Program-made: the position numbers and the translations under genes
The notes under the pieces: generated by a model
What the model saw: the letters and a program-made list of their open reading frames with translations, nothing else
Databases searched by the model: none
Told to the model about the DNA's origin: nothing
Origin: Trichostrongylus colubriformis
Taxonomy: Eukaryota; Nematoda; Chromadorea; Rhabditida; Trichostrongylidae
Direction of reading: 5' to 3'
Assembly (NCBI GenBank): GCA_963978905.1
Contig: OZ022261.1
Location: forward strand, 4,403,992-4,467,991
DNA: 64,000 nt
Part shown: positions 36,601-47,309 of the stretch, in pieces
How the letters are laid out: each line of letters opens with the position of its first letter
Numbering within the stretch: position 1 is the stretch's first letter

Positions 36601-38226
36601 CCTAAATTTTTTTGCAGCAGGTCGTGACATCGAAAAATTCAGAAACCGAAACTTTTGACGCATACGTCTTCGTTGCTGATGAAATGCCGTGTTCATTAGC
36701 GATTTATGGAAGGCATCGCTCGTCAGCGGGGTTGCTAGCAACCAAACCAATTAAAAAGTTGCTGATGCAAAGGCTTCCCACCAAACACGTCTACCTCATT
36801 AGCTAATTTCGCATGATAACACGCGATCATTAGAGACACTGAACGTTTGCGTACCGTAATGACATGTATGTAAGTCTTGATGACAGTAAAGTTATGCTGT
36901 TGTTGATCATACATGTGAATATATGAATACTTACTTCTAAATCCCTCGCCATAGCACGCAACAACTCGTCCCATCCGGTTTCCATGGTGAATTGAATGAG
37001 AAAGCCACCATACGCTTCCCACACCTCTTCTACAGGAATTCCTAAAACGCCGAAAATCATGAGGATACGCTAATATGACACTAACACACTCTTTGCAAGT
37101 TACCAATCGTGTTCGCCATAGCGTTGACAAGCCTCATAGTCTCAACATCGTTGTAGTAATGTGCGATTTCACTTTCAGTCCCCTCTTCAAATTTTGCCAT
37201 TTCACTGAAAACTTGTACAATTCACAGAAATTCGAAGAAGGGAAAAGATCAGAAGGAGCTTTTTCGTCCCAGCAAAGAATATACAAGGCCCAAGTACTGT
37301 CAAATAAGAGAGGATTGCTTCACCGATAATTTCGAAGCGCACAATCGATTTATCTAAAGCACTGGAATTCCGAAATGGGTTCCATTATGCTTCTCTCATC
37401 CTTTACGGTTCAGCGGCAGGGTGCGGTTGCATCCTCTCTGCGTCTCCGCTCGTGTCACTCTGTCTCGCTGCTTATGCACGTCGCCACGCCCTTTCGCCGA
37501 CACCACCGCAGAGTATGAGGCGGCCTTACAGATAACAGACCACCGCGATGCGAGCGCATGTGAAATAGGCCGTGGAGTCGAAAACTTCATCGCAAGAGAG
37601 GGCTAAAGGGCGATTCCAGCAATAAAGCTGTAAAAAATGATTTGACGATCACTACTAAAAAACTCCACCATACGCCCCATACTTTGGTGAAAATGATGAG
37701 CTTATGTAAACAAACAGGCAAACAGGTAGTACTTCTAGGTATAGATTAGGGCCTTATAGCGATGGTGGAGAATCACGGTGAGGGAACACATGCATCGACA
37801 ACAGTGTCTGCGTCTAGTGTCAAGGAAATTTTTTGGGAAGTGCGACATCGGGGTCTACGCCTTGTTACCTTTCCAAATATTCACTATCTTGCTAAACACG
37901 GATAAAGATCATAAGTCGATGCATGGTATTGCTAGATACATAGTACGGTATCGATTTACGACCTTTTTTTCTGAGTTAAATAGTGATCATCATGACACAG
38001 TTCCACAAATGTAGCACTTTTCATTACCGACATGGGCAAAAATTTCTAAATGGAATAGCGAAACTTACACTATTTTGAGCCAGACATCTCTTCCGTACTT
38101 CCTGTGTACCAGTTGTCTGAAGCTTTCGTGTATCCATCCAAACTGAAATACATTTTTCTAGGTATATCGAGATATAAGAATATATGTTTTCAAAGGTAAA
38201 CAGGCAATGTAATGAAAACTCACCAT
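24660..38226 (-). CDS. gcy-36: Soluble guanylate cyclase, beta-like (gcy-32/34/36 group)
   Basis: Sixteen exons, all GT..AG and phase-consistent: 38224-38226, 38069-38142, 37104-37204, 36935-37041, 34877-35036, 34739-34819, 33740-33853, 31421-31587, 31212-31332, 29287-29461, 27049-27194, 26857-26990, 26084-26189, 25743-25860, 25532-25685 and 24660-24767. They give 622 residues. Order: heme-binding H-NOX domain (about 1-185) with proximal His105 in SLHYF and the Y136-x-S138-x-R140 motif; HNOBA/PAS (about 225-370); coiled coil (about 375-400); cyclase domain (about 415-590). The catalytic domain keeps metal Asp428 (LLFTDIVTF) and Asp472 (ETIGDAYM), and guanine-selecting Glu468 and Cys538 (RYCLFG). 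It should make cGMP from GTP in the cytosol. C. elegans relatives work as O2-sensing heterodimers in URX, AQR and PQR neurons. gcy-36 is my best match; gcy-32 and gcy-34 are alternatives. The C-terminus is about 50 residues shorter than the C. elegans protein as I recall it, and exon 16 also carries a GTGAGT donor. Confidence 0.92.
24843..24992. repeat. Direct repeat flanking a GC-rich insert
   Basis: A 29-bp string starting ACAACTGAAGATTAATCCTG occurs at 24843-24871 and again at 24964-24992. Between the copies sits a GC-rich piece (TTCGCACCGCGGCG...) like others near 22830 and 49680. The arrangement may be an insertion with flanking duplication, or a tandem duplication with divergence. Confidence 0.75.
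26534..26676. mobile_element. Palindromic miniature element, family A, copy 1
   Basis: A short near-palindrome with GC-rich arms: GCCTCTATACCCTG on the left and CAGGGTATGAAAGG on the right, around GTGCCATTCTCTCTCGCTGC and CCACGCCCTGCCGG. It sits inside the guanylate cyclase intron 26190-26856. Family members occur at seven more places in the window. Confidence 0.75.
27650..27865. mobile_element. Family B inverted-repeat element, half copy
   Basis: Starts TTGTCCACGGAAAAATGAGT and runs through TTTGCTTGATAAGAGGCGCA, AGATACAGCTCCTCAAATCC and GGCGGGGCTTCC, in the same order as the arms of the full copies at 33193-33617 and 60600-61022. The second arm is lost and the copy abuts a family C element. 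It is intronic in the guanylate cyclase gene. Confidence 0.75.
27886..28240. mobile_element. Miniature element, family C, copy 2
   Basis: Contains GTTCATCAGTGTAACAGTAG, AGAAATAGAGACCC, ACTCACCAGCCGGGGTAGAC, CGGGATCGTGACTGAACCCC and the terminal CCCCTCCCGGTGCCTTC. The left terminus is replaced by the family B half copy, indicating insertion or recombination between the two families. Confidence 0.75.
28574..28866 (+). other. Unassigned open frame inside a cyclase intron
   Basis: An open frame of about 95 codons reads with a hydrophilic composition ([20 protein letters not shown], then [16 protein letters not shown]). It lies on the opposite strand to the guanylate cyclase, in the intron between exons 11 and 10. 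It looks more protein-like than most frames here, but I recognise no family and no splice partners. Its 3' end runs into family C sequence. It may be an element remnant. Confidence 0.2.
28867..29035. mobile_element. Family C fragment
   Basis: Starts TAAAGACACCGGAAAGGCAG and keeps GAACGAAATAAAAAGGC and ACCCGAGAAGTAGGA, then breaks off. It corresponds to the first 170 bp of a family C element, with the canonical TAAAGACACCGG terminus. Confidence 0.7.
29695..29965. mobile_element. Family H-related repeat, copy 3
   Basis: GTGTGTACACTTATG on the left and TCATATGTGTACACACA on the right form inverted ends. The interior has ATCAGCCCATTGCGTCTTGA and GGCGCGAGTGCGACGCCGTG, shared with 39301-39668, 49663-50033 and 56560-56850. 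It is intronic in the cyclase gene. Confidence 0.6.
30425..30891. mobile_element. Family D element with TTAA ends, copy 1
   Basis: The element starts TTAAAGACACCGGAAGGGG and ends ACCCCTTCCGGTTCCTTTAA, so both ends are TTAA plus a roughly 15-bp inverted repeat. It is colinear, in inverse orientation, with 62685-63143 over its whole length (GACGCCTTGGCATGGTGCCA; AATACACACCACAGCGTCGC). There is no coding capacity. TTAA at both ends fits a piggyBac-type target duplication; this is an inference. It lies in a cyclase intron. Confidence 0.8.
31700..32150. mobile_element. Degenerate family D/C-related repeat
   Basis: It shares CACACACGACGC, CCTGTTTGTTGCTTATTGTT and GGCAACTCGGCCAC with the D-type copies at 42433-42882 and 43981-44338, and ends CCTCCCGGAGCCTTTAA, a family terminus. 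The left boundary is unclear. Intronic in the cyclase gene. Confidence 0.5.
33193..33617. mobile_element. Family B inverted-repeat element, full copy
   Basis: Two arms of about 190 bp face each other: left GGAGTCGTCTACGAAAA...TTTGCCTAATAAGAGCCGCA, right GCGGCCTACATTAGGCAAA...TTTTTCCGTGAACGATTCC. The centre carries GTCCGCCGCGGTTGGGAACG. The 207-codon open frame over it (32898-33521) is an accident of GC-rich repeat sequence, since the same family elsewhere is not open. It sits between exons 8 and 7 of the cyclase gene. Confidence 0.85.
34378..34525. mobile_element. Family A palindromic element, copy 2
   Basis: Left arm CTTTATACTCTGCGGTGGTG, right arm CACTGCAGAGTATGAAG, with GAGGCAGAGTGGCACGGGCG in the centre. 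Intronic in the cyclase gene. Confidence 0.8.
35141..35533. mobile_element. Family C element, inverse orientation
   Basis: Read on the plus strand it starts in diverged GATAAGGAGGAAGTAAGAAC, carries GTCATGACCCCGTACC and ACTAGTGATGCAGAGAG, and ends TTACCCCTTCCGATGTTTTC, so it is inverted relative to 18292-18671. Intronic in the cyclase gene. Confidence 0.65.
36184..36360. mobile_element. Family A palindromic element, copy 3
   Basis: GACCGCGTTCATATTCAGCA on the left and GGAACCGCAGGTACTATGAA on the right. The centre has GAGGTAGAGTGGCACG and a duplicated GGAG(G/A)(T/C)GCAGAGAC unit, which makes it longer than the other copies. Intronic. Confidence 0.7.
37400..37528. mobile_element. Family A palindromic element, copy 4
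   Basis: Contains CAGCGGCAGGGTGCGGTTGC, GTCACTCTGTCTCGCTGC and the right arm CACCGCAGAGTATGAGGCGG. It lies in the intron between exons 3 and 2 of the cyclase gene. Confidence 0.7.
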
Positions 38227-39300
38227 GACAGAGATGAATAGTGGATAAGAGTCGAAGACGAAAGGGCCACTTATGAAATCACCTTGCGGGCTATGAGGTG
38301 ATTAGCGATTCATCACGAACATGAAAGCATCTGGGCAGCAACGATGATAACTTGTACTTACTAGAAGTGTTTGACGGGAAATTTAGGTAAGCATCGTCTC
38401 CGTACATCTGTACAGGCACTGGTTCACAACTTTTCACTCCAAAGGAAATATTGGGTTGATATAATCAATGCGGACCTTTTTCAACAATTTTATTCAAAAA
38501 AATAAAATTTTGCATGACGTGTTCAAATGGTTATTCGGGAGCATTTTCACCAATCAAGGACTGCTTTATTTGGTAGTCGTAAAGACGTCAATTTCTATTA
38601 TAAAAAAACGCAACAATAAAAAGCGGCATTAATAATGTCTCAACCTAATAGCTTTGACTCATCACAGAAGAAACTCATTGTCTCTTCAACGGCCCGAAGT
38701 CCGAGGTTGAGATTTCACAAAACCACAAGCTCGCTGATCCTCTACAAAACCCGTAGTGAGTTGAGAAGCCATAATGCAATCTATCACTGTAACGTATAGC
38801 GACACTTGCATCCCTTTTCTTTGCGACGCAATCGTCCAAATTTGTTGCTCCAGTCATAATGTCTGACCCGATCGCGTCGTGAATTACAGCGTAGGATGAG
38901 TATGATGGCAAGGTAAATGTAAGGCAGAGACTGCTATAAGGAATAAAACTTGACGAATCACTACATTTCATTAACGTTAGGAGACACAACTTAAACACAT
39001 TTCAGTACACCTTGACCGTTAGCACGCAGATTTGCTGAGAGTTCCCGGCCAAAGTAGTTTCCCAGCAATTTAGTGTTGTGAGTCTAGGTTAAAGTTATTA
39101 TAAGCCACAAGGTGCTCGCGGTCAAATGGCAAGCAAGGACACCTTTTCAAATTCCTCGCCTGTAAACTTTGAACGAAAAGACCATATTTTCCCTTGCACT
39201 CCACCGCAGGGTCGCAAGTGTTAATGTAGAATCACACCGATGATAGTACACCTCCTGTGTAATCGGAGTCAGGCTTCGGTCAAGGAAACTTGAGAGGCAT
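38227..39300 (-). other. Cyclase 5' flank with possible upstream exons
   Basis: The frame of the lone ATG in exon 1 stays open upstream to 38290 (ISGPFVFDSYPLFISV precedes the Met), and a candidate exon ends at 38362 with CTTCTA|GTAAGT (reads VPVQMYGDDAYLNFPSNTS). The two can be joined in frame only through a weak CGCAAG acceptor at about 38283. They may be an N-terminally extended form or chance. A 107-codon minus frame at 38675-38998 has no recognisable domain. Confidence 0.3.
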
Positions 39301-39668
39301 GGTGGGTGTGTAGCCCTATGTCAAATTTTCGCGCGGGCGCGCGCGGCGAGTACGAGTTGATTTCTTCGCGTGTGATTGCCTGGATTAAGCACACTCCCTT
39401 TTGAGTTTCGCGTCAGAACTAATTATTTCTTGATTAGGATTGTTATCATGTGATGTTTCTGTTTCTTTTACTTTTTATGTTACGATATTGTCTTTTTAGG
39501 ATGCAATAGGTATTGTTTTCAGATAATGGCTATTTCTTTAGAAGGCCCCTACGGTACCAGCCCATTGCGTCCTGAGCGGAAATCCAACCGACCGCGGCAG
39601 GTCGTGCTGATGGCGCGTGAGTGCGACACCGCAAAGCGAAAATTCGACATAAGGTTACACAACACCTG
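39301..39668. mobile_element. Family H repeat, copy 1
   Basis: Starts GGTGTGTAGCCCTATGTCAA and ends ATTCGACATAAGGTTACACA, an inverted-repeat terminus. It is colinear with 49663-50033 throughout (TTATTTCTTGATTAGGATTG; GGTACCAGCCCATTGCGTCC). No coding frame, so probably non-autonomous. Confidence 0.75.
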
Positions 39669-39748
39669 AGCGGTCCTACTTGACCGTCTGAGGCAGAGTT
39701 ATCACGACTGCGAGCACATGCGCTGGCCCTAGAGAGTCACTATATAGG

Positions 39749-39806
39749 CTAGAAATCAATATGAGTATACTAGGAGCCTAGAAATCAATATGAGTATACT
39801 AGGAGC
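39749..39806. repeat. 29-bp perfect tandem duplication
   Basis: The unit beginning CTAGAAATCAATATGAGTAT occurs twice head to tail, at 39749-39777 and 39778-39806, without mismatch. Confidence 0.95.
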
Positions 39807-40059
39807 TGGGAATCTTAAGAATGGTGCATCCGAAACCCATATAAGCCGATCACGAATGCTTCGCTGCTTATCTATAGGGAGAGACGTAACTGTTAGGCAT
39901 TTAAAGGAATCGTTCATGCAAATTTAGTTTCTCTTGCGCCTCCTTCATACTCTGCCGGCTTCACTCTCATTACCCTATCTTGACCAAGGGGGTGGGGAGG
40001 GGAGACAAATTTCGAGCTTTAAACGAGTTTAGCTGACCCTTTGAGATAGCCTATTAATT

Positions 40060-40857
40060 AACTTACTGTGGAATTCGGTTTCGAAGTCCTCACATCGGCC
40101 AGGTTCAGAACGTGTGGGAAAGTGTTTGGCGACGCTCTGTGCCTGTCTATGTGTAGACTTCCTGGAATTTGATTAATCGGTGTGACCTACGGGGAAAGTA
40201 GCCGAATTCGGCTTGACGAGTACTACTTGTGGTGGTCAGATTCCAGTCAGATGAAATCATTTCTACTTATTTCAACTTATTTTAGAATAACCCGATCGAA
40301 ATCAAACGCAGTATTCTGTAAGCGAGCCCATCAGTAAAGATAGTGAGACTTCATTGGAGATCATTGTACACGGCAATCGTTTAGTCGATGGCGCCGAAAA
40401 AAAAAAGGGATTTCTCGTTTGGCGAGGGGTCGGCAAAAAAATAGATGGGAATGTGATTCTCCTGTTTTCAAACTTTTTAAGCTTGATCGAGATCTAGTTA
40501 GGTAGGTCATACATATGCGTTCTTTGATTGACTTTTTTTTGGAAGTTCCACATCAATAATGGGCTATACTTCGTGTTCCCTCACCTAATAAATGTTTATT
40601 TTGAAGCTATTCTATGCATTTTTATATATTGTCTACCTCAGTAGGATCACACTGATCCTGTTGATAACTGCAGTCCAGACGTTTCCTCGCAAGTCGTAGT
40701 AATACATTGTTGGACCCCGATTTTACATGAAATAGAGCTCTAGACAGCGTAAAAATAGCATAGCTCTGAATCAGACGGATATGGGGCTAGGGTATTCCAG
40801 TCAGCATATAAATTCACATCACAGCAATAACGAACCTATGGTATAGGTGAGTCAGGG
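40060..40857 (-). mobile_element. Family E repeat, copy 1 (decayed coding copy)
   Basis: Colinear with 47310-48130: ACTTCATTGGAGATCATTGT, TTCTCGTTTGGCGAGGGGTC, and on the minus strand a broken frame reading SYQQDQCDPTEV that matches SYHQDQFEPIQV of copy 2. Stops interrupt it. It is followed by a family F element, exactly as copy 2 is. Confidence 0.7.
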
Positions 40858-41014
40858 TACAGTCCATTTCACAGCGCTAGGTAGGGCGTGGTCCGAGTGG
40901 GGAGAGTGAGAGCGTGTGATGAGAGTGAGGGTGTGTGGCGGGATGAGAGAGTTTGATACATGCTCTCCCAAGTCTGTAGCCCACGTCCTATCAAGCGCTC
41001 CAAAATGGACTGTA
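40858..41014. mobile_element. Family F palindromic element, copy 1
   Basis: Bounded by TACAGTCCATTTCACAGCGC and GCGCTCCAAAATGGACTGTA, an inverted repeat with TA at each edge. Its other copy is at 48155-48283. The overlapping frames are palindrome artefacts. Confidence 0.85.
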
Positions 41015-41376
41015 ATCAGTAGTGTAAGAGTAAAGAAAGAACGGAATAAAACGGACAAAAACCGTGTCATAGAAACTCGTAAACCCTCCTCATTCCTTTC
41101 CTTTCAACCCTCTGCATTACTAGCCGCTGAGTGGTAGACGCAGACAGCGAGGAGCTGAAACGCCAGCCGCGAAAGTTACGTCGCCATCGCAACAACTCGC
41201 CCACAGATGCTAGGTAGCATGAGTGGAAGCGCAGCGAAATGCCGTAAAGATCCAAAGGTACTATTTTTTGATGCGAATTTCGCACAGGTCGTCTCTTCTG
41301 TATCCGAATGATTGTTTACAGAAAACATGCCATTCCAGTCTCATCTTCTTTTCAACCCCAGTGGAGCCTTTAATTC
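41015..41376. mobile_element. Family C element, copy 4
   Basis: AAAGAACGGAATAAAACGGA, CTCTGCATTACTAGCCGCTG and CCCAGTGGAGCCTTTAA follow in the family order. The left terminus is cut by, or joined to, the family F element. Confidence 0.7.
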
Positions 41377-42432
41377 CGCCAATGTTGCAAATGCGCGAAA
41401 AGCGTTCTAGATGTCTGACTGTAGAAAAATTGGTCCCATTCGTCAGGTTTCTGGCCATTTATTATGTTTTCTCTTCGTGGTCACAAACTCAGCTTTTATT
41501 TTCGTCAATCAAGCAAACCAGCTCCCCTGTTGCCCGGTTATGTCAAGTTCGGCATTAGTCATGCAAGCCATTTGGACTTTTGCAGCAATTTTGCAAATAT
41601 AATTGCAGCAGGGCCTGTGACGAAGAAATAGGGACAAGAAGGCGCATCAAGGGTTCCTGGGCTGGGGTGCTCTTGCAAAGTCTGTGCATAGACGCTGAAG
41701 AAGCATATTCGGAGGGTGTGAAGTAAAATCCAATTTAGGAAGCACCGAAATCGCTTGAAGCTCTTACCGCACTGAGAGCCCCTTCACTGATAGTCATAAG
41801 AGCTTTCCAGTGAGGCACTTCCGTGAATTCCTTATGAAAAGATAATGAACTCCAAAAAAAGAGGTGGAATAACTACCGAAGATTCCTCAAATTTTGTATG
41901 ATCACGGCAATCAGCGTTTCAATAGCTATCTTAATATGCCATTATATCATGCACTATGCTGAATCCAAATCTGTAGGTGACGGGAGAAATTTACGGTGCT
42001 GTTGTGTCCCCGGTTGCCTCTGGCACTCAGATAACCAATTTACAAAAAAAAATGAAGCAGAACATCCGTGGAGAAGTGAATGAATCTCACGTCTTCAGTG
42101 CTATTACGAGCAAGGCTGTGCAATGAACCAGTACTCAAACTGATTGAACAATTTCTACAAAGTATGAAAGGGAGTGCTATCAATTACTCCGCTGCAAACT
42201 ACAGAAAATGGAAGGCTGCATTGCAGGCGTGTTACTATTCCAGGAAGATACGATTTTGACCAACTACAGAATAACACTGAAAATTGTTCTGTCCCGAAGC
42301 CGCATGCCAATCTAAATGTGGAAGAACAATGTGAGGCTGCTCCCAAAATTTATCCCCAAAAGACTCGAACTTTTGAGCCTTTCGAAAATAAATTTTGGAC
42401 CCTCACATTGTTCTTCACACAACTACAGGATA

Positions 42433-42882
42433 TTCAAGACACCGGGAGGAGAGCAATTTTGGTTAACGGTGCGGGATTACGGTGGCTTGCAGTTGCCGCA
42501 ATGCACACACGACACCTTTCCAAGACGTCGAAAATAAATTCATTAGGTTTTAATTGTAATCACACTTTTTTCTACGCTTTCGTTTATTCTTCCTTTAATT
42601 GTTTTACTTGCTTGTTGCTGTGTGTTATTTCATTTATTTCATATCATCTCGAATGAATGATATACACTACGGGACAACAAATGACATCCCTACGGCGGAC
42701 AACTCGGACAGTCAGAGTGTGCAGTTCGAAGTGATGCGAATGTGATACGAATACACACCACAGCGTCGCGCTTTTGAAACCGGGTTTTTCCACCGATTAT
42801 CGCTTCTAACCATGAATGCTCGTTACAAAGTGATCACTTCTTTGCATCTCGCTCTTTCTTCGAACTCTTCCGGTTCCTTTAA
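42433..42882. mobile_element. Family D element, copy 2
   Basis: Starts TTCAAGACACCGGGAGG and ends CTCTTCCGGTTCCTTTAA. The right half (AATACACACCACAGCGTCGC) matches the 30425-30891 copy; the left half (CTTGCTTGTTGCTGTGTGTT) matches 31700-32150. The 160-codon frame at 42174-42656 that overlaps it is therefore unlikely to be a gene. Confidence 0.75.
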
Positions 42883-43330
42883 TAGCGAGGCGCTCAGTAG
42901 TGCAGCAGCAGAGAAAGAAGTGGATGAAAAGGCCAATAACACTAGAAATAAGACCCATTCCCAAAATCCATCCCTCTCCACCCATGTGCTTCACTGGCCG
43001 CTGAAGGGTGGATGCAAACAACGAGAGACTACGCCAACCCTTCGCGCCAACTCGTCCACTGAAGCGTTGCAGCTCAAAGCGAAACGCGGTAAAGCCTCAA
43101 AAAACTCTCTTTTCAGCGCGTGTTTCGCCACAGATTATCTGTTCTGAACTGGTTTTTCCATTCACAGAGTTTATCATTTCCAGTTCTACATTTCTTAATT
43201 GCCCCACTTCCAGTTACTGCAAAGGGGCACCAACGAGGACGCACTATCCCAGTTATCTTACAACTACCTGTACCTTTGATGAAGCTCCCATTCGGTCTAG
43301 CCTATCTGAAGAATAAATTAGGAAGTCTAT
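42883..43330. mobile_element. Family C-related repeat adjoining D copy 2
   Basis: AGCAGCAGAGAAAGAAGTGG, CATGTGCTTCACTGGCCGCT, GCGTGTTTCGCCACAG and a C-rich end near 43205 follow the order of family C. The segment is directly abutting the D copy, so the two appear nested or tandem. Confidence 0.45.
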
Positions 43331-43980
43331 AAAAATTTTCAGCAAGTTTTGAAAAATACATGCATTTTAAAAGCTTACAACATTATACAGTGTGGTTCGT
43401 GCTCAGTGGTCTAATGATCTTACAAATTCCTGAAATTTTGAAAATGTGTTTATTATCATCACTTCATGCAAGTTAACAGCAAACACAAATTGCCTCTACA
43501 CCTCTCAGATTTGATAAAACTACAGGTATGAGCGGTGAGAGAGGTGAGGAAAAAGGTTGAGCACGGTCGTAACTTCTTTCACACTATCAAACACTGTTCA
43601 CACCAGAGTGCTTGGAATCAGAACTGGATTTCTGTTCCATTATTGATTTTCAGATTAAAGCGATGAAAATCGTCGTCCACGTAAATGGCAGTGTGCAAGT
43701 GCATTTTTTTCGAGGATCCTTGTGCTTCGATCAAACCCCACCCACTTGCTTGCTACCATTCTTACCTCATCCATCCGTATACATATGCTGCCCCTTGGAA
43801 ATACTTCGTCCTTTTTTGAATGCCATCACTAAAATGAAACATTTCATGTTATGTAAGTGGTACTGTGATGGAAGTGGAGCTGGTAATTCTTATGACTTCC
43901 GTTGGAAAGCAACAACAAATTGGTCGGTGCCGATAACTTTTTTCAAGCAAGCTGAAGTTCAGAATTAGTCAACGAATTCG

Positions 43981-44338
43981 TTAAAGACACCGGGAGTGGT
44001 CAATTTTATTTTTTAGTACGACGTTTTTTTCTCACCTTTTCGCTTATTCTCCCATTCATTGTTTAATTTGATTGCTATTGTTGTTGTTTCATGCAGTACA
44101 CAACATTATGAATGATTGAAATACACCCTACGAGACAACAAATGAAATCTCCTTAGCGAACTCGGAAAGGTGATGTTGCAGTTCGAAGAATTGCGCGGGA
44201 AATGCGGATACCGACCACAACGTCGAGCTTTTGTATCCGGGTATCTCTACTGATTATCCCTTCTAACCTCGAATATTCGTTTCGAATGGTTATTCCTTCC
44301 TATCTTGCTCTTTCTCCCAACCCTTCCTAGTTCCTTAA
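43981..44338. mobile_element. Family D element, copy 3, TTAA at both ends
   Basis: TTAAAGACACCGGGAGTGG starts it and CCCTTCCTAGTTCCTTAA ends it. It is shorter than copy 1, lacking the central CTTGGCATGGTGCC part, but keeps ACAACAAATGAAATCTCC and the TTTTGTATCCGGGTATCTC region. Confidence 0.8.
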
Positions 44339-46458
44339 AAGGGGTCAGTTCTCCAGCTAATGGCCAAATTCTCATCTTGGCTCCGGATTGTCGCTTTGCC
44401 GGCATTTTTTAATGTGTTGTTTGAGAAAATAGTCCACAAAACACTTTTGGGATGTTCGTACGGTATGAGACATATGTATTCCTCCACTTTTCCTCTGGTG
44501 GGTCACACAGTTCGGTGCGTAAGCGGCCTGAGGTTACAAAAAATGGAAAATTACTGAGTAACCGATGTGATGACGGATCGTTTCTTATCAGTCAACAAGT
44601 GATGATTGATGGTGAACACATTATTGTTACTTTTTCATATTCTCAATACATAGCGCCGAAGCTTACTGCACTCCTTGAAAATACTTAGTTTGACGCAGGA
44701 TAAATGCGGGTTATGCGTTTCCTGAGCCAGAATACCTTTTCGTAAGGATAAAATGAGACCTTTGCATGGAATTTCCAATTTATTATGTAAAATTTGATTC
44801 AAATCATATTCTCTGAAAGATTATTTAGATGCAAAAAGAATTGCAAATGTTTTTCTGTGCTTCGCCAGCAATAATAGAAGACTTTCCACGAAATGTCGTG
44901 CGCTGAAAATACGTATGAAAACTCAGGCCTCTTTTTCTGATTTAAAGTATTTTTTATTTTCAAATGTTCGATATACGGACGAGTTTTTACAAAAAAATCT
45001 GCTAAAAAAAATCTGCTCTGAACTTGGCCTGGCTTCTCTCGAACACCGCGAAACCTTGAAAAATATGGGGACAGGTTTCTGCCAGTGAACGCACAATGCA
45101 GCAATTCCGGTCGGTCGTTACTGGATAATGCTGGGCGTCTATCATGTGGTTTACCTTTGAAGAAAGTCTTGCCGGCTGGGCGGCTTCTACGACTGGGGTT
45201 TTATTTTCGTGGACATTCCCCTGGCTTCATACTTCATGTGTTGATGCTTCGAGTGGCTTGGATGAAGGTTGCCTTTGTTTCAGCTAGTAGATGCAGCCCT
45301 GAGGAAATTGTGTTTGCACATCTGAAAACGAAATAGATGCATTTAGAAAAAAAGGCATTTTAGACGAGCTTTATTTTTACGTACTCAAAAAGGACACGAA
45401 CTAAGCTTCTCAATAGTAAGTGGCACTTCGCCATAGGGTCCCACCCCATTTCTGTAAAGTGCTGTTGAAACTCGTAGGACAGAAGCATTTATAATGCATC
45501 AACCCATGGTTACATGACCTGAAGGGCAGTTCTTGTAAGAGTAAGAATTAATTAAAATTACAAATGTAAACAATGCCTTACATAATATACTTCTTGCGAT
45601 TGTATACAGAGTTTTAATGCTTGAAAAGGTTTATCAGTCACGAAGAGTTCATCTCAGTGATGGGTCGTAAAAAATCTTTCTGTACTGAATTTGTGATTCA
45701 GCATGTCGTTAACCTCACCGCAAGACAGAGAGGATAATGCCATTTCCGATTCGAGAGAAGAGAGTCTCGGGGCCTTCCTTTATCCAATCATGCTGTGCCT
45801 CTTGAGGCTACTCGATCAAAGTGATTCGTTTCTACGCACCCTTTGTAATGCTGCCTATTAAGCATGTGTAGACGATACTAGCGTTTTCGAAATTTTTCTC
45901 ACATTTTTCCTCTGCTTTGACGTCATGACGGATCACCGTGATGTTTGCTACAAATTCTCTCCAAGGTTCAAGTGTTTTAGAGATGAAAAAACTTATTCGT
46001 TTGCTGTACCGTTCTCCGAAATTCGCCACGAATTAACTGTATCTTATTCGTTATCCCATTATATTCGGAGTGGTTTTTTCGTGTTTCAAGCAGATATAAT
46101 CAGTGGCTGAAATCCTCTTTTTCCTGAATCCCTTTCATTCTACATGGCCTTCAAAGTAGAGGATTATATGGAAGATGATTTCATGTTTTACGTTATCAAT
46201 AGGTCTCTACCAGATAAGAATGAGATAGGATAAGCGAGTTGATCTACTGGTAGATGAAGTTGTCGATTAAGGAACAATTTTTTCGTTGTTGTTGAACTAG
46301 TTTTCAGCAAAGTTTTACTCCTCATCTACCATAGTAATCCACACGTGATGTAGTTAAGAGAGCAACATCTTATTAGCTTCCTTTATTGACCATTTTATTA
46401 CCTTATTGCTGGAGCCCATAATAAAAAGAGCCAGTTTGGCTAGGGCACAGTACAGCGC
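44339..46458. other. Gene-free sequence
   Basis: Only short, unsupported frames. No repeat family recognised within it. Confidence 0.35.
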
Positions 46459-46880
46459 GTATTGAAGACAACGGAAGGGTTGAACTCGGCAGATTGTGGA
46501 GCAAGTTTAAAATATCGAAGTAGGGGTGCTCAGCAGTGCAACAGTGTAGAAAGAACAAAAACTGCGAGAAACCCGAAAAGTAGGAACCCAAACACTCATC
46601 TTCTCACTTCTCCCATTTTACGCCCCTCTGCATCACTAGCGATGGAGGTAGATGCAGACGGTCAAGGAGCCACGTCAGCCGACCGCGAATGTTGTTCCAC
46701 CCTCGCAGCAACTCCCCAACGAATTCGTTGCAGCACGACTCGCAGTGGTGCGGTATCATAAAGAGATCCTAGACACGCTTTTTTAGTGCGAGTTTCACCA
46801 CACATCACCTCTTCTGAACTGAGATGCTTGCTTTCACAGGACGTTTTTCCGGTTCTAATTTTTCCTTTACCTCAAGGTGC
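46459..46880. mobile_element. Family C element, copy 5
   Basis: Begins GAAGACAACGGAAGGGTTGA, contains CAGCAGTGCAACAGTGTAG, CTGCATCACTAGCGATGGAG and CACACATCACCTCTTCTGAA, and ends in CTCAAGGTGCTTCAA. Confidence 0.75.
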
Positions 46881-47309
46881 TTCAACGACGGACTCATACA
46901 CATAAAAACGGCATGAACCGACGAATTGAGCTCCGACCCAATCTCCTCTTTATAATAGTCCTCAAGGCTCGTCAGAGCAAAATGGACATATGCGGTTGGC
47001 GTCGATGAAGCTCGCTATGCTAAATCACCGTACAGCGAAGGAAACATGCTGCTATGTTGTTTTATACTATGTGTAGGAAGTTTGAAGCTTACAGTCCACC
47101 ACCACACGAACGAACGACACAACGGAGCGTTCTGCCTCTTTTGTCCTCACCAAGTTCTACATCCTTCTTTGAGAATCTTTCGGAGGTATTATATCATACC
47201 ATAAGTAGGCTACCACAATGACACTAGTGAACGCTGTGGCTCGCGCAGTCAGCAGCGGTGTATTATGGGCTCGAGTTCTACAAAACTTGAGCTCTTCGAG
47301 GTAGCCGAT

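Noticed and set aside
42174..42656. 160-codon plus-strand open frame
   Set aside because: Its second half is family D sequence; the first half resembles no protein family.
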